Positions 1-11,668 are shown, counted from the first letter of the stretch. The stretch: DNA of 64,000 nucleotides from Schizochytrium sp. TIO01 (GCA_004764695.1 SMSO01000014.1:4680845-4744844), one strand, 5' to 3'. The notes: generated by a model from the sequence alone, not told the origin. Made by a program: numbers and translations.

Positions 1-429
1 CATGGGCATGTACAGAGTCACGGGGTCGCCCTTCTTGATGCCGAACTTCTTGAGAACGTTGGCAATCTGGCAGACCTTGTGGAGCACCTCAAGGTAGGTG
101 TACTCGACGGCCTGGCCAGGCTCGTCCTTCTCCCAGATGATGGCAATGTCATCACCGCGGCCGGCCTCGACCCAGCGGTCAAGGCACTGCTCGGACACGT
201 TGAGCTTGCCACCAACGAACCAGGCAAGATCACCGTTGGTCAAGTTACCGATGCGAACAGCGTCGAACTCGCGCATCCACTGGAGCTCGGTCTTGGCAAG
301 ACGGCCCCAGAAACCGGTCGGGTCACGAACGGAGTCATCGTGGAGCTTCTTGTACTTGTTGAGGCCGGCAACGTGGGCACCCTTGGAGGAGTGCGTACGC
401 ACCTCGTGCACAACACCGTCCTGGGCCAT
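1..429 (-). CDS. Acetyl-CoA synthetase (AMP-forming), N-terminal part, cut by window edge
   Basis: Acetyl-CoA synthetase activates acetate with ATP and CoA to acetyl-CoA through an acetyl-AMP intermediate, feeding lipid synthesis and acetylation. The minus strand is open for 143 codons from an ATG at 429 (preceded by AACACA) to the window edge. The protein shows the N-terminal ACS domain: FWGRLAKTELQW near residues 45-56, then GGKLNVSEQCLDRW, DDIAIIWE, YTYLEVLHKVCQIANVLKK and GIKKGDPVTLYMPM, where the AMP-binding domain begins. The catalytic motifs lie outside the window. Codons end almost always in C or G, unlike most other genes here except cofilin, which suggests high expression. There is no mitochondrial presequence, so it is probably cytosolic. 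Family assignment is secure; the exact paralogue is not. Confidence 0.93.
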   Translation of the reverse strand, partial: MAQDGVVHEVRTHSSKGAHVAGLNKYKKLHDDSVRDPTGFWGRLAKTELQWMREFDAVRIGNLTNGDLAWFVGGKLNVSEQCLDRWVEAGRGDDIAIIWEKDEPGQAVEYTYLEVLHKVCQIANVLKKFGIKKGDPVTLYMPM

Positions 430-864
430 TGTGTTCTTAAGTTAAAAACTTGACTTGAAAATCTAGTACAAGTTGATCTTTTTGCTTTGCTGTTGGGGGA
501 TTACGGTTCATTCGGGTGACTCAAATGTCAGTTGTTCTGTTCATCTTCAAGAAAGATAGCAAGCATGCAACATCGCCATTGTCATATATCGAGCAGCTGA
601 GGAGTCCCCAAGTCGATATTCTAGACATATGTAGAGAGAAGTTTGCAGCACCTACCGCTGCACGCCAAGCGTGAAGACGCTGGCAGAGAGCAGCAAGTGC
701 TTCGACTTCTCCTGTTCTAGCCCCTTCAAGAGCAGGGAGATGTTCCCATTCCTCTGCCCAGTATGACAGATGTGTGGAATCATGGAACAAGATGATCGAT
801 TATACATACGGCTGTTGCTGCTGCTTCTCATATCATGCAAGAGCAGTATATATGCATCAAGCAG

Positions 865-885
865 GCAGCAGCAGCAGCAGCAGCA
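865..885. repeat. (GCA)7 microsatellite
   Basis: Seven perfect GCA units in noncoding DNA upstream of the acetyl-CoA synthetase gene. Confidence 0.9.
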
Positions 886-1285
886 CGGCAGGCCGACTGT
901 CTTGGCTGATCATCTTCGTTGGGCTTTCTTGTTGACGTACCTAGTTGAGGCGAGCGGTGTTTGGGGTTTGCTTTTCCTCGGTCGCCTTCGAGGTTTCGAG
1001 TTTGCTGGCAATGGGAGCGAGGCAAGCCAAAGCCTTGTCTGCGGCTCTGCGCCTTTTACTATCTTCATGCCTAGCCTCCACTTAGCTCTCTCTAGCAGTC
1101 CCATCCCTCCAGCTTTCTCACTCTTCCTCCCTCTCTTTCCCACTGCCTCTGAGTGGCCCAGTGGAGGCCCACCTTTCGTTCTCTCTTCTTCCCCTTAATT
1201 TCGCCCCTCTATCCGCTTTCTTTTTCCAAGCTTTCTTCCACAGAGTCAGACTCTTTCAATTTCTTTTGACGTCAGTTCCCACTTT

Positions 1286-1316
1286 CCTTTTCTTTCTTTC
1301 TTTCTTTCTTTCTTTT
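1286..1316. repeat. (CTTT)n microsatellite
   Basis: Tandem CTTT/TTTC units, about seven copies, inside a longer pyrimidine-rich stretch. Confidence 0.9.
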
Positions 1317-2197
1317 GCTGTGTCTTTTGAAAACCCACTATTCTTTTGAAGTTCTTCTATCCTTTCAAGGCAATTTTTCTTTCATCCGGTCCTTTTTTTA
1401 ATACTTCTTTATTTCTTCTTCTTTCTAATTTTTTAATTAATTTAAACACATGAAAAGTTGTTTCGCGCAATCAAGACCAGAGCTCCTTTGTGTTAGTTTT
1501 TTAAATGCTTTTCGAAACCTAGTTCGTCAGTTTGTTTGTTAGTTTCCTGCTCAAAATCTCTCGATCAGTTAGTTAAATATTTAATCAGATCGAATCAGTT
1601 TTTCTTTCTCCGTTCTCTCTGTTTGGCCCCTCGAAATCGCTGTGCATACGACGACATCATCATCTTAATTCCTGGCCGAGAGTGAGCGTCGCTGTCTCTC
1701 TCGGCAGGCAGCCAGGCAACGCTTAAGCCTGCTCGGCCAAAGGAAGCCAGGTCCAGGAAGAGACGCTCCGCGGCTCGAGGGCGCCCCCCTTTTCGAGGCA
1801 CGCAAACGCTCCAAGCAGAGCGGCTGGAAAGGCACACAGAGAGAGATCTTCTCCTTCTTTTTCCTCTTCTTCTTCTTTCTTCTTCTTCTCCAAGGGCCAA
1901 TAATTTTTATATCTCATCAATTTTAAAACAATAACTTTCTTCTTTATTTAAAACAAAAGTGTACTGATGATTCTTGGGATTAAAAAACAATTTTTTTTTT
2001 TAATCATCGCATTTTTAATGTTTTAGGAAACTTTTCATAAAAAGAAACTATCTTTCAATCAAACTGTCGGTTTTAAATTTTAAATTTGTTTTTTTCATGA
2101 AGATAAAATTAAATGCATTTTTTTAAGTTGGCAAAAGTATATGCAATCAATCGATCGCAAAGAAAAGCACGACGAGCTTGAATATATGTACATTTAT

Positions 2198-2234
2198 ATC
2201 ACATCACATCACATCACATCACATCACATCACAT
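2198..2234. repeat. (ATCAC)n pentanucleotide repeat
   Basis: About seven perfect ATCAC units, ending at a CATGCATG sequence. Confidence 0.92.
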
Positions 2235-2459
2235 GCATGTAAGGGCGCCTTGCTCGGCCTCTTTTGCTCTTCTCCTCCCCTTCTCCTGCTTTCAGCCTCC
2301 TTTCCCACTCATTTTCGATCATTCTTTGCGACCGCGATTTTCTTCTTTCCTTCTGCAGATCGCGGGAACATGGGGAACCCGTACATGTGGTCGCGGTCTC
2401 TGGTTGCCGAGCATTCATTGGTTTGTCTGCGGTCGATCTCCTGCGGCAGGCAGATCGGA

Positions 2460-2495
2460 GAGCGCAGCTACCTCGACGTCGAGGTAGCTGCGCTC
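2460..2495. repeat. 36-bp perfect palindrome
   Basis: An uninterrupted inverted repeat with 18-bp arms and no spacer, centred between 2477 and 2478 on a CGACGTCG core; every base at position i pairs with 4955-i. Pairing stops at 2459/2496. It lies in a GC-rich patch within otherwise AT- and repeat-rich noncoding DNA. It could extrude as a cruciform, bind a dimeric protein, or be a replication or repair product. No family is recognised. Confidence 0.95.
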
Positions 2496-3987
2496 CTGCT
2501 TGAGGGCTGCAGCCGCACTGGCTGCGCCGGAGGGACGCATTTCCAGCTGCATTGCAGGATGGGCGTCTACGCATTCTTGGAATTAATTACATTCAGATTG
2601 AAATTTCGAAATTTACCCAAAGCGCCTCGCCAACATTCGAATTACATGGAAGCGCTGCGCGGTTTATTCGTGTGCGGCGACTGCATGATCAAGGTACGAT
2701 AGCGATAGCGCGCCTTTTGAGACACGAACAGCGCGAATGGACTTTATAATCAATCTCGCTGTTCAGCCGCCCAAATCTGCCTCAGGAATGTGTGTTGTTC
2801 ACCTTCTGTTGGATTGTGCAATCAATCAGTCAGTCACCTTTATTTTCAAAATTCACAGAGAACGGCCGCGCAGATAATAGAGGGCGAGTCATAAGAGGGA
2901 ACCACCCAAAGAACGCGAGAGGACCGATGGATTGTGGGAAATCAACCGTCAATCCAAATGTCATCACTTGAGAAGCTGTCAGAAAGCTATGAATAGCACT
3001 GGTCGTGCATACATGCCACCAAAACCCATCAATGTGTCACGCAAAACCGCCTCTGCCCGAGCCTCAGTTGGTCCTATTGAATGCGCGACGTGCTTCATCA
3101 TTTTGAACCCGAATTTGAGCCAAAATTCGAAATTTCAAGATACAGATTAATCAACTAATCTTGCCTAAACCTTTATCAAGTTAAGCACCAGAGATGGTCT
3201 ACGCAGCCTATGGATCAGTTGTAAACGAGTTTTCCCGCTGCTCGTCTGTGGCATTATAGCTCACCAATCAGCAGTATCAAACAGATGGGTTGTTTCTCTA
3301 TGCGATAGACTGATTGACTAAATCTACATGCTCGGCGTTCTCAATATTTTTTTCTCGAAAGATTTTGTTTTAATAAAAGTATTACATTGAAAATACAAAA
3401 GCACGTATTAATTCTATCTCTAACTGTCTGAGGATAGATTCTTCTGACTTTCGTTTTTAAAACGCAGAGCTTGTGCTGTGAACTTTTGGGTGAGTGGGTA
3501 CGGGTACCTACCTACCTACTGTAGAGAGCGATGCCAGGAAAACAACCCGTGAACAAACCATCGTGTTTTCCAGCGTTTATCCAAGTCTTGAGCATCGCTG
3601 AAGTGCCCAACTTGAAGACTGACAGTATCCAGATCCCTTAGAAAGAAAGTAACCCAATCAATACATACATCAATCAACAACAAATATACCTATCTATACC
3701 TGGTAGCTGACTATTTGTTTATTTGCTTGTTCACACTAAAACACCCGTTCATGAAAGTTGTTTCCCAAATACACGATGATCGATAGGCATTCATTTCAAA
3801 AGTCGAAAAAGCCATTGCAAAAGCCAAGAAGAGTCGGCATACGGACTAACGTGAAGCCAAAGTCTGCTTTCTTTCTTTCACCATAGTACTCTTGGAACCT
3901 TCCTACCTACCTCATAATAAAAGAAAGACGAGCACGGTCCCTGTTTTCTTCGCACTTTCTCTCTTTTCTTCTCTCTACCCTTCTACT

Positions 3988-4007
3988 AAGCAAGCAAGCA
4001 AGCAAGC
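3988..4007. repeat. (AAGC)5 microsatellite
   Basis: Five tandem AAGC units. The same motif or its complement recurs near 12782, 20011, 55701 and 59944. Confidence 0.9.
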
Positions 4008-4305
4008 GTCTCCGCTAGGACTCTGCTACCTCCCCGCTGGGAGACCCAGATCCTCTGTCTCCAGTGGGTGTACGGAATTCGCGGATTCGTACTTTATTTT
4101 ACCGAAAGGCAACTCGCGGGTTGGCCCCGGGCTCTGAAAACAACGCCAACGATATCTTTTCTAGAGAGACGAGTACTGAGGGGAATTTCCAAGCGTATGT
4201 TGTGTACATAGTATAGAGCGTATGTCTGTCAGTCTGTCTGTTGATTGTAGTGGGCAAAGCAGAGGAAAGAAAGCTTCGCTTCAAGGCAGGCTTCTGAAGG
4301 TCTTT

Positions 4306-4343
4306 GATGGATGGATGGATTGATCGATTGATCGATCGATTGA
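4306..4343. repeat. Mixed GATG/GATT/GATC tetranucleotide repeat
   Basis: A run of GAT-plus-one units in which the fourth base changes along the tract (GATG, then GATT, then GATC). Confidence 0.85.
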
Positions 4344-4730
4344 CGATGGGTCGGCTCAGTCGGATACGCATCAAAGCAAACGATCATCGAATCAAAGAAG
4401 GGAAGAAGGGAAGAAAGCAACAGCATCGACGGAGATCCAAGAAGATGACCAGAAATGGAAAGCGAGAAAGCAGGAAATCCGCCTCCTTCATTTCAAACTT
4501 TAGTTTCCTCTGCATAATATATGGCGCCTTCTTTTCTTCCTCTCCCCGTTGTTTCCTTATTTCTTTATATCTCTTTTTTTTCTTTTTTTTTTTTAATTTT
4601 GTCTCTTTGTGGGTACGTAGGTATGTTGGCCAGGGAACGAACAGAATCATCGAAGCCACGCGCTCTTCTCCAACATTATTAAGGCATCGGCTGGCAGCTT
4701 GAAGGCTTAGCCAACTAACTACCTCTCAGG

Positions 4731-4861
4731 AACAAACAGACAAACAAACAAACAAACAAACAAACAAACAAACAAACAAACAAACAAACAAACAAACAAA
4801 CAAACAAACAAACAAACAAACAAACAAACAAACAAAAAAACAAAAAAACAAACAAACAAAC
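4731..4861. repeat. (CAAA)n microsatellite, about 130 bp
   Basis: Tandem AAAC/CAAA units over about 130 bp with a few interruptions (a GACA unit near the start and two AAAAAAA runs near 4836-4850). One of the longest tetranucleotide tracts in the window. Reverse-strand frames through it give an artefactual Cys/Leu/Phe/Val repeat protein. Confidence 0.95.
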
Positions 4862-4929
4862 CCGCGAATCCTCGAACAGCGAACAGCAAACGCGAAGGCA
4901 GCCGCTTCGGCATCTTTTGCCACCACACC

Positions 4930-4931
<2 letters not shown>

Positions 4932-4981
<50 letters not shown>
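4932..4981. repeat. (GATT)n microsatellite, about 50 bp
   Basis: About twelve perfect GATT units, decaying into ATTA units at 4982-4998. It lies only about 70 bp from the preceding CAAA tract. Confidence 0.95.
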
Positions 4982-5445
4982 GATTAATTGATTAATTACT
5001 GGTTCACTCGATGATTATTTCTTTGCTTTCTTTCACTCCAAAAAGCAGCACAACTTGAAAAGGTCGATTCCAATTTTACTTCAGCCTTCTTTCAAGAGAA
5101 AAAGAAATATGTAATCATCACCTCTCCACAAGTACGTATAATTAAACAGCCTTACCTTCGAAACGAAAACAAAATTTTCCATGTCTATATTTCCATGCCA
5201 TCTTATTTTAAAAATAATACTTCGATGATCATCTGAAAATGTAAGCGAACAAGACATGATGAAAGAAATAAACACCTAAGTCTGCCCTGAAAAGCCGAGG
5301 GAGGCTGCTGCTCTCTTGTTGAGCAGGCGGCCTAAGCGAGCGCCGGTCCTGGTACATACACAGATCCAGCGCCCTTCTGACGCCACCACCACCTCTGCGG
5401 TCCGTATGCCTCGTATGCGCCTCTTCTGATCAGTTCATCGCTTGC

Positions 5446-5492
5446 CTTTCTTTCTTTCTTTTTCTTTCTTTCTTTCTTTCTTTCTTTCTTTT
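5446..5492. repeat. (CTTT)n microsatellite
   Basis: About eleven CTTT units with one extra T near 5460. Confidence 0.92.
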
Positions 5493-5930
5493 ATCTGTCT
5501 TTCTGCAGCAATCAACGATTGATGAAGAGCTGGCTTTTGATTGCTTTGCTTAATTACTTTGTTTGTCTATGTATTTTAAATATTCAGTCAAGTTTATTCC
5601 AAAACTATTCTTACCTTTTAAATTGTTTTTTAAACCTTGGTTGAATATGTATATGTATGTATATACATTTGTACATGGTAATTATCTCCCGATTCCATCA
5701 GTCTACACCGAAGCCTGTGGAACAGACAGCTCTTGAGAAGGAAAGGAAGAAAGAGGTGGCGAACACACTGCTTGCTAATGGAACGAAATGACCCCAATGG
5801 GTGAGTGAGTTAGTTTGGCGGAGGAACTCGAAGGATGCGTGCGTGGCGATCAGAATTGGCGCGGCCAGGGCAAGGCCAAAGTTCTTGGATACCGTCATTC
5901 GCTCGTTGTCCCATGCATTGCTTCTCGTGC

Positions 5931-5955
5931 CTGTCTGCCTGCCTGCCTGCCTGCC
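5931..5955. repeat. (CTGC)n microsatellite
   Basis: One CTGT unit followed by about five CTGC units. Confidence 0.88.
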
Positions 5956-6020
5956 AAGATAGGTGGAAGCTAGGTCATCACCAATCCCCCGCTCGCAGCT
6001 ATTTTGGAGTTTTCCAAGGC

Positions 6021-6058
6021 ATTGCATTGCATTACATTGAATTACATTGAATTACATG
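6021..6058. repeat. Degenerate 10-bp tandem repeat (ATTACATTGA type)
   Basis: Starts as ATTGC pentamers and becomes ATTACATTGA decamers, about four units in all. Confidence 0.85.
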
Positions 6059-6174
6059 GGTTTGCATTACATCCTAACGCAAAGTCCAAAGATATTCCTC
6101 GTTCCCTGCAGTAACCTTTGGCAACTTCGAGAATGAGCTGTCGATCTTCGAGCGGGGCTCTTCGTGGTTCACTC

Positions 6175-6203
6175 GCAGCAGCAGCAGCAGCAGCAGCAGC
6201 AGC
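6175..6203. repeat. (GCA)n microsatellite
   Basis: More than nine CAG-type triplets in noncoding DNA. Confidence 0.92.
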
Positions 6204-7426
6204 CCATGGCTGTCCTGCCAAAGCCGAGCACGATTCACCATCGGCTGCTTCGTAGCGTACGAATAAATATCCATTCGTCCATCCATCCGCAGATCGATCT
6301 TCAACTTCTTCGAAGCAGACTTTGTCCTTCGCACGTCATTCATGAAGTCGAAGATCCATATTTCTGCAGTGAGCCAGAATGGCGGAGATACCTACTACTA
6401 CCACACCTCCTACAGTAAACCATAGGCCGCGCTAATGATACCGCTGCGATTAGGAAGATCAGGACGAAAACATAGCCAAGCTCTGAAAATTGGATCCGAC
6501 GCTGGTTTTCTTTTTATCTTCTGTGTAAGCACTCTTAGGCAGGTACCAAATTGGTAGGCAGCATGCTTGCTTGCTTAGTAGTGCAGTAAAGATAGTTAGA
6601 CACTTTTACAAAGTAGGTATTTTGTATATCTGCTTTTCTTTTTCTTTTTCTTTTCTTTTTTCTGTTCGAACAAGGACTGACTGATGAGGAGCGGCCTTTT
6701 CCAGACGCGTGCACTTTGCCGCGTGAGGCCGGCGCTGAGAGTTATCTGATCGGGCGAAGGGAGTCGTGGAGGAGGTTTCGTGGCCCTTCCCGCTCTTCCT
6801 TTAGCTCTCCCGAGTTGTTGCGTCCTTTTCCACACCAGTTTCCACACGAGGCTTGAAGATGTGCATCCTTGTGAAAGCTTGTAATCATTTTGTCAATGTC
6901 GTCTCTTTTTTCTTTCCTTTCTTTTCTTTTAATTTAATCATCTTAAAAAGTTTCATTTAAAATTGTTTACTGCTTTTTAACAAAATGAAACTGGAAAAGT
7001 TGCTTTCAATCTACTTTCTTTTAAAGAATGCTTTTGTTATCTTCTTCCTCATTGAAATTTATTTTTATAATTTTTATTGATTGTAAAATTTTCTCAAGGA
7101 AAAGAAAAAAAAAAAAAAAGGAAAAAAAAAGCAGTAAGCTCTGCTAACTAACTCTCCCCCAACATAGTACAAAAGAGACCTTAGTTTTTTTATTTTTAAA
7201 CTACTACTTAACAGGCCCTATATATTATTACTCTAGCTCTGGTAGGTACTTAGTGAGTGATCTCGCGGCAGATCCAGGATTTGTTTTCTGGTGCGAGTTC
7301 GCGAACGGCATAGGATTAGCTACCCCCTCGCTAGGACCCAAACATCCTGCTTGCTCACTATCTTCGGAACCCGCTCGAAGATGGACGAGCGAGACGAAAC
7401 GCGTGCGCATAATCCTTTCAATCGGG

Positions 7427-7506
7427 TAACTAACAAACTAACAAACTAACTCTAACCAACTAACTGATTGATGATTGATTGATTGATCGATCGATTGAAT
7501 GATTGA
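7427..7506. repeat. AACTAAC-type repeat followed by GATT/GATC repeat
   Basis: An octameric AACTAACA-like run (7427-7465) passes directly into GATT and GATC tetranucleotides (7466-7506), two adjoining arrays with different units. Confidence 0.85.
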
Positions 7507-7828
7507 CGGGGTAACTAACTATAAGTTGAGGCAGCTAGATCTTCAATCAAAAGCCAGTCTTGACTTGAGTTGAATGCCCATTTACATTCGATTACTCCGT
7601 CCGAAACCGACCGTCGGCGATGCCTGCGCCCGCCTCGCTTTGCTTTCCGCTGCTCCTTCCACCTCCTCAGAGGATTAGATTATTCCGCCATCGACTGTTT
7701 GGTCGTTTGATTCGCTCCCTGATCCATTTCCTCGCTCCTTCAACAGATTGGGCCCAGAAAGGCGAGGCTTGGCGCGTATCGTTGACTCTACTGTAAACTC
7801 TACCGCCCTCTCTCCAGTGCTGGCGATT

Positions 7829-7887
7829 TATTTGTTTGTTTGTTTGTTTGTTTGTTTGTTTGTTTGTTTGTTTGTTTGTTTGTTTGT
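7829..7887. repeat. (TTTG)n microsatellite
   Basis: About fourteen TTTG units; in inverted orientation relative to the CAAA array at 4731-4861, about 3 kb away. Confidence 0.95.
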
Positions 7888-8370
7888 CTTGGTTGGCAAA
7901 ACGTCTCCTACCAAATCGATACACTCAAATTCAAGTTCAACTTTCTTTCGATCGACCAACCGAACCGATCGCCGTTCGGGAGGTCTGCGCGGACAGACAC
8001 AAAGACAGACTAAGTGCACCGCCTTGGGAGCGATGGGCGCCTTTTCGATATCTTTCTCTGATAGGTCCTTCTTCTTCTTGTTGTTGTTCTTGGAGCTCAA
8101 AAAAGCAGCAGCAGCAGTGAGACTTTCCTTTCTGCAGCTGCTTCTTTCCCTGTTCTCTCTCTGCCCCTCTGTTACGAAAAACCCTAGCGCCACCGAACTC
8201 TCTAGTTATAGACACCGTGACGGATACGCTTTGCAAGTTGCAGATTTCTTCTCAAAGTGAGCGTCCTGGAACTTGGGTCCTCGCTTTGAAAGAAATCGTC
8301 GGCCAACCGCCCTGTATTACCCACCCCCCTTCCCCCTCTTTATCCTTCCCTCATTCATGATAACAGACAC

Positions 8371-8418
8371 ACAAACAAACAAACAAACAAACAAATGATG
8401 GATGAATGAATGAATGAA
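8371..8418. repeat. (AAAC)n followed by (GATG/GAAT)n
   Basis: Six AAAC units run straight into GATG and then GAAT tetranucleotides. Confidence 0.88.
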
Positions 8419-8996
8419 CTAAATCATTAGTTTGCTGATCCAAATTCTTCTTCGAAAGAACACCCAGCTACGGCAGGTCCGCTTTCCGCCTCTGCAAAAT
8501 CACTCGTGATCGAGATACCCCTACTCCTAGACGCTAGCTAGCTAGCTCTAGCTAGGCGTAAGCATGCATGTAAGAATGTATGTAAGTAAGTATGTATGTA
8601 AATATGTTTGAAACGATGTTTGAAACGATGTATGTTCGAAGTATGTGCTTGCGCCCTCTGTTCAGAGGGACCTCCTCCTTCTTCCACTGTTAGCTCCGGG
8701 TTTCCATCCGAGCTCGCGCAGCGGCGAACGAATGCACCTGCGCGATTCTGCGATAGCTTGGCCTTCTTGCTCGAGCGTGCCGAACTCGAGTTGAGCCGGT
8801 GTCAGACGGTCCGAGCTGCCGATTACGCGGCCATGGCAGCTGCCAAGACGTCTGAAACAGTCCGCACGCACATGCATTCTTGGTTGAACCCGACTGCAGA
8901 CCTAGCAGCGCCGTAGCTGCGCTTAGCCGCAGCGGCACCATCGCAGTATCATCCGCACTGCAATATCCTGTTTATCAATTTACCCGCAATCCAGTA

Positions 8997-9068
8997 CAGT
9001 CAACAATGCAGTCAACAATGCAGTCAACAATGCAGTCAACAATGCAACCAACAATGCAATCAACAATG
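8997..9068. repeat. 12-bp minisatellite, six units
   Basis: Six head-to-tail copies of CAGTCAACAATG. Units 1-4 (8997-9044) are identical; unit 5 (9045-9056) and unit 6 (9057-9068) carry one or two substitutions in the first half. A further AACAATG remnant follows. It reads in frame as Met-Gln-Ser/Pro-Thr repeats, but the surrounding frame has no coding support. Confidence 0.95.
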
Positions 9069-11481
9069 AACAATGGAATACAATCATCAATCACTTCTCT
9101 GTTACTGCCGCCCAAAATCAAAAAGTCGGCCGTAGCAGCAGGGCATACGAGCACATAGGCGCTTCCTAAATCAGCGAGGCGAACTAGCAGGAGTGCCTAG
9201 CAGTATCTTCTGGATCTGCCCACACTTTTAAAGGCGATCTTTGCTGCTTAGGCGGAAGGACAGAGACTGCCTAAAGAGCTTGGGACTCCAGGGCGGTTTC
9301 GTTCCAAGTCGGCCACGAGGCAGTCACGAGGCCGCGCTTGGCTCTTGGCGCCGCTACTCTCCAGAGCACTCAGTCGATGCTTGCTTGCAGGCTTTTGGAA
9401 AGATCCAAGGCGCGGAAAACACGGGAACGGCATTTCTCGAGCTCGAGGCCGTAGCAAATTTCGACTAGCTGCTACAGAGGTCCCAAATAGAACGTGTGCG
9501 CGTGGCGGTCAAAACGAAGCGACCACACAGAATAGTAGTGCAAGCTTAGGAAGCTAAGGAGAGAGGAACAAAATAAATAAATAAAAAGAAAGTTTCTTTT
9601 TGCTGTAAGGTCCACTTACGTATTTGTTTTTAATGGCAGCTGCTAGTATTCCCTGTAAGTACTTTTTCAAGCAGAACCTCTACGAAAGCGACTAACCACT
9701 GTAAGATTAACTGAAGTGACATGTTGCTTGTTATATGCGTGACAGTCCAATGAAAATTTCTCGGTACGATGGACCAGAAGATATCTTTTGGACCCAACCC
9801 CCAAAAGGCTCAAGAAAGCGTAGGCCCGCTTTGCGTGTTGACCATTTTGCATCGGATGATTCGGCTTTCCGAGTCTCACTTGGACATCCCAACTTAGACT
9901 TGGAACTGAACGGGAGACGTGAAGGCGCGCCGAATTTCTCGATGATGCATTTTGCGGGTCTATAATCCTCACAGACATAAGAAGATTGTTTCCGTGAAAA
10001 CAAAATAATCCAAATCATAATCACTTTAAACTATTGTTATGAAGATCGTAAAACAGATCTTGCATACTGAGAGCTGGTAAGCTGCACCTATTCAGAATAT
10101 TCCTTTATATGAAATTTAAAGGAAAAATAATTGATTGAAGAGATCCATATTGTGATATTACAAGTGTATGTGCAATTCTGACTGTGCCCTTTTTGAAACT
10201 CAGTGCACTGACACAAGTAAGGGTATGACATGGATTGCAAGCATAGTCTATAATTTTGCAGTCGTTCTCAAGCTAAAGAACAGCGCGAACCAGGATCAGC
10301 ATTTCACTACTTGCATCTCAAAACTGCCCTGTGAAAAGAAGTCGAATTCTATCCTTTGTAAATGAAATGATGAGACTGACATTTGCACCAATTTGAACTG
10401 GATATATATTCGATTGCTCAAAGGGTTAAGAAGAATCTTCAAACGACGAGATCTTTTGACCCAGTCTTGCTACTGCATGAATTAAGCAGTTTTTCCAACT
10501 AAAAGAAATAGTCCCAGCGCCAAAAATCTCTCGCACAAGATAAACAATTCTAGCCTCGAATCACATTTTGCAATTCCAGCAGCCATGCTACAAAACTGAT
10601 TGTACGCGAAGCTGCGCGGTTTCATTCAACCTCTTAATGGCTACGGTTTGGCGTATGAGCAGTGATTTGATTAGGATTCTTTGCTCTAACAACAATCTTC
10701 GCTGGAAGAAGAAACCAGCTTTGTAGGCTGTCTTCTTTCAACTTTCATTTCGACTGCCCTTGCTTTTGTTATTCTCAGTCAAACGTTTCTCTTTTTTATT
10801 TTTTATTTTAGTTTCTTTCTAACTTTTATGACAATTCTAAATTGCAATGTCGGTAGAATGGTATGGTAGCACTCTGTTTCATTTTTCTTGGGTTGATCAA
10901 ATCAATCAAACCCTATTTTTAAACCTTCATACTAGCAACTTTTTTTCTTTTTTCTGTTTAAATAATTGAAACTCTGTTATGTTATGATAGATGTTGTTTA
11001 ATAAAATAATTAAAATTTAAAAACGTTTTTTTAAACAATTATTTTTTAACTTCTCTTCTTGAACGTTTTCTTCTTTTTTTTATTTAATAATAGAAGGCAT
11101 GAAGCTTTCATACTCAGTCACTGACTCACCAATAGGTTTCGCCTTAAACTTGAGCATAGGAGATTGACAGCTGAATTTTGAACCTTCTTCCGGAAGAGCG
11201 TGGATTGATAAGTTTGGCATACTTACACTCACTCATACATAAACTAATAAACCAATTCGCGCTCAGAGGCACTACATACTTACTTCATCAGGCAAACTGA
11301 GGCCTCCAACGCCTTCTTTTTCAGAAGGCTCTGCTCCAGCTCAGAACGCAGCTAGCTTTCTACTCACGGCCTCCGAAGAAGATTAATTAAATTCAACATC
11401 AACAACAACAATATCTACAGCAGCCTCGAAAGCTCTCTCGAGTCAGGGAAAACACAGCGCTGTCAGTCCTAAGCCCTTGTT

Positions 11482-11504
11482 GGGTAGGTAGGTAGGTAGG
11501 TAGT
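11482..11504. repeat. (GGTA)n microsatellite
   Basis: About five GGTA/GTAG units. Confidence 0.88.
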
Positions 11505-11620
11505 ACAGCTACCGATTACACCGCCGCAAGGTGTCCTTCAAGCCCATCTTGGTTTTTCGTTCTCAAGAAAGCTTCGCAGAATCCAAGAATCTCCACCTGG
11601 AAGCCCAAGATACCCACCGT

Positions 11621-11668
11621 GATAATGATGATGATGGTGGTGGTGGTGGTGGTGGTGGTGTTGATGAT
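11621..11668. repeat. (GAT)n/(GGT)n trinucleotide repeat
   Basis: GAT-type triplets change into about eight GGT triplets and then back to GAT. Confidence 0.9.

Larger units (their letters stand above)
430..2170. other. Intergenic: 5' side of acetyl-CoA synthetase and pyrimidine-rich DNA
   Basis: Upstream region of the minus-strand acetyl-CoA synthetase gene, followed by DNA in which the plus strand is strongly pyrimidine-rich (about 1080-1900) and then AT-rich (1900-2150). It contains a short CAG run and a CTTT run. No open frame here has protein-like composition. The promoter and 5' UTR of the synthetase should lie in the first few hundred bases, but no core element stands out. Confidence 0.6.
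2496..4730. other. Intergenic, no gene recognised; several short tetranucleotide repeats
   Basis: Unique noncoding sequence with small repeats: a CCTA run near 3497-3517, (AAGC)n at 3988-4007, GATG/GATT/GATC units at 4306-4343 and an interrupted poly(T) near 4566-4600. Open frames here are short, start mostly at non-ATG codons and have no recognisable domain. Confidence 0.6.
4982..7426. other. Intergenic, no gene recognised
   Basis: Noncoding DNA with microsatellites at 5446-5492, 5931-5955, 6021-6058 and 6175-6203 and A/T-rich blocks at 6900-7130. A GC-richer patch at about 6690-6840 has short frames on both strands, none recognisable. Confidence 0.6.
7507..8996. other. Intergenic with a GC-rich island, no gene recognised
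   Basis: Contains the TTTG array (7829-7887), an AAAC/GAAT run (8371-8418), a GCTAGCTAGCT near-palindrome (8531-8555), a TATG/TAAG run (8575-8600) and a GC-rich island at about 8640-8930. The island has overlapping open frames on both strands (for example 8608-8916 plus), but no domain and no start that stands out. Confidence 0.6.

Noticed and set aside
79-453. Plus-strand frames of 115-124 codons over the acetyl-CoA synthetase region
   Set aside because: Antisense shadows created by GC-ending codons of the real minus-strand gene.
4719-4928. Cys/Leu/Phe/Val-repeat frames on the minus strand
   Set aside because: Translation of the CAAA microsatellite; no start context, no conserved flank.
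8997-9068. CRISPR-like array
   Set aside because: Units are contiguous 12-mers without spacers, and the genome is eukaryotic.
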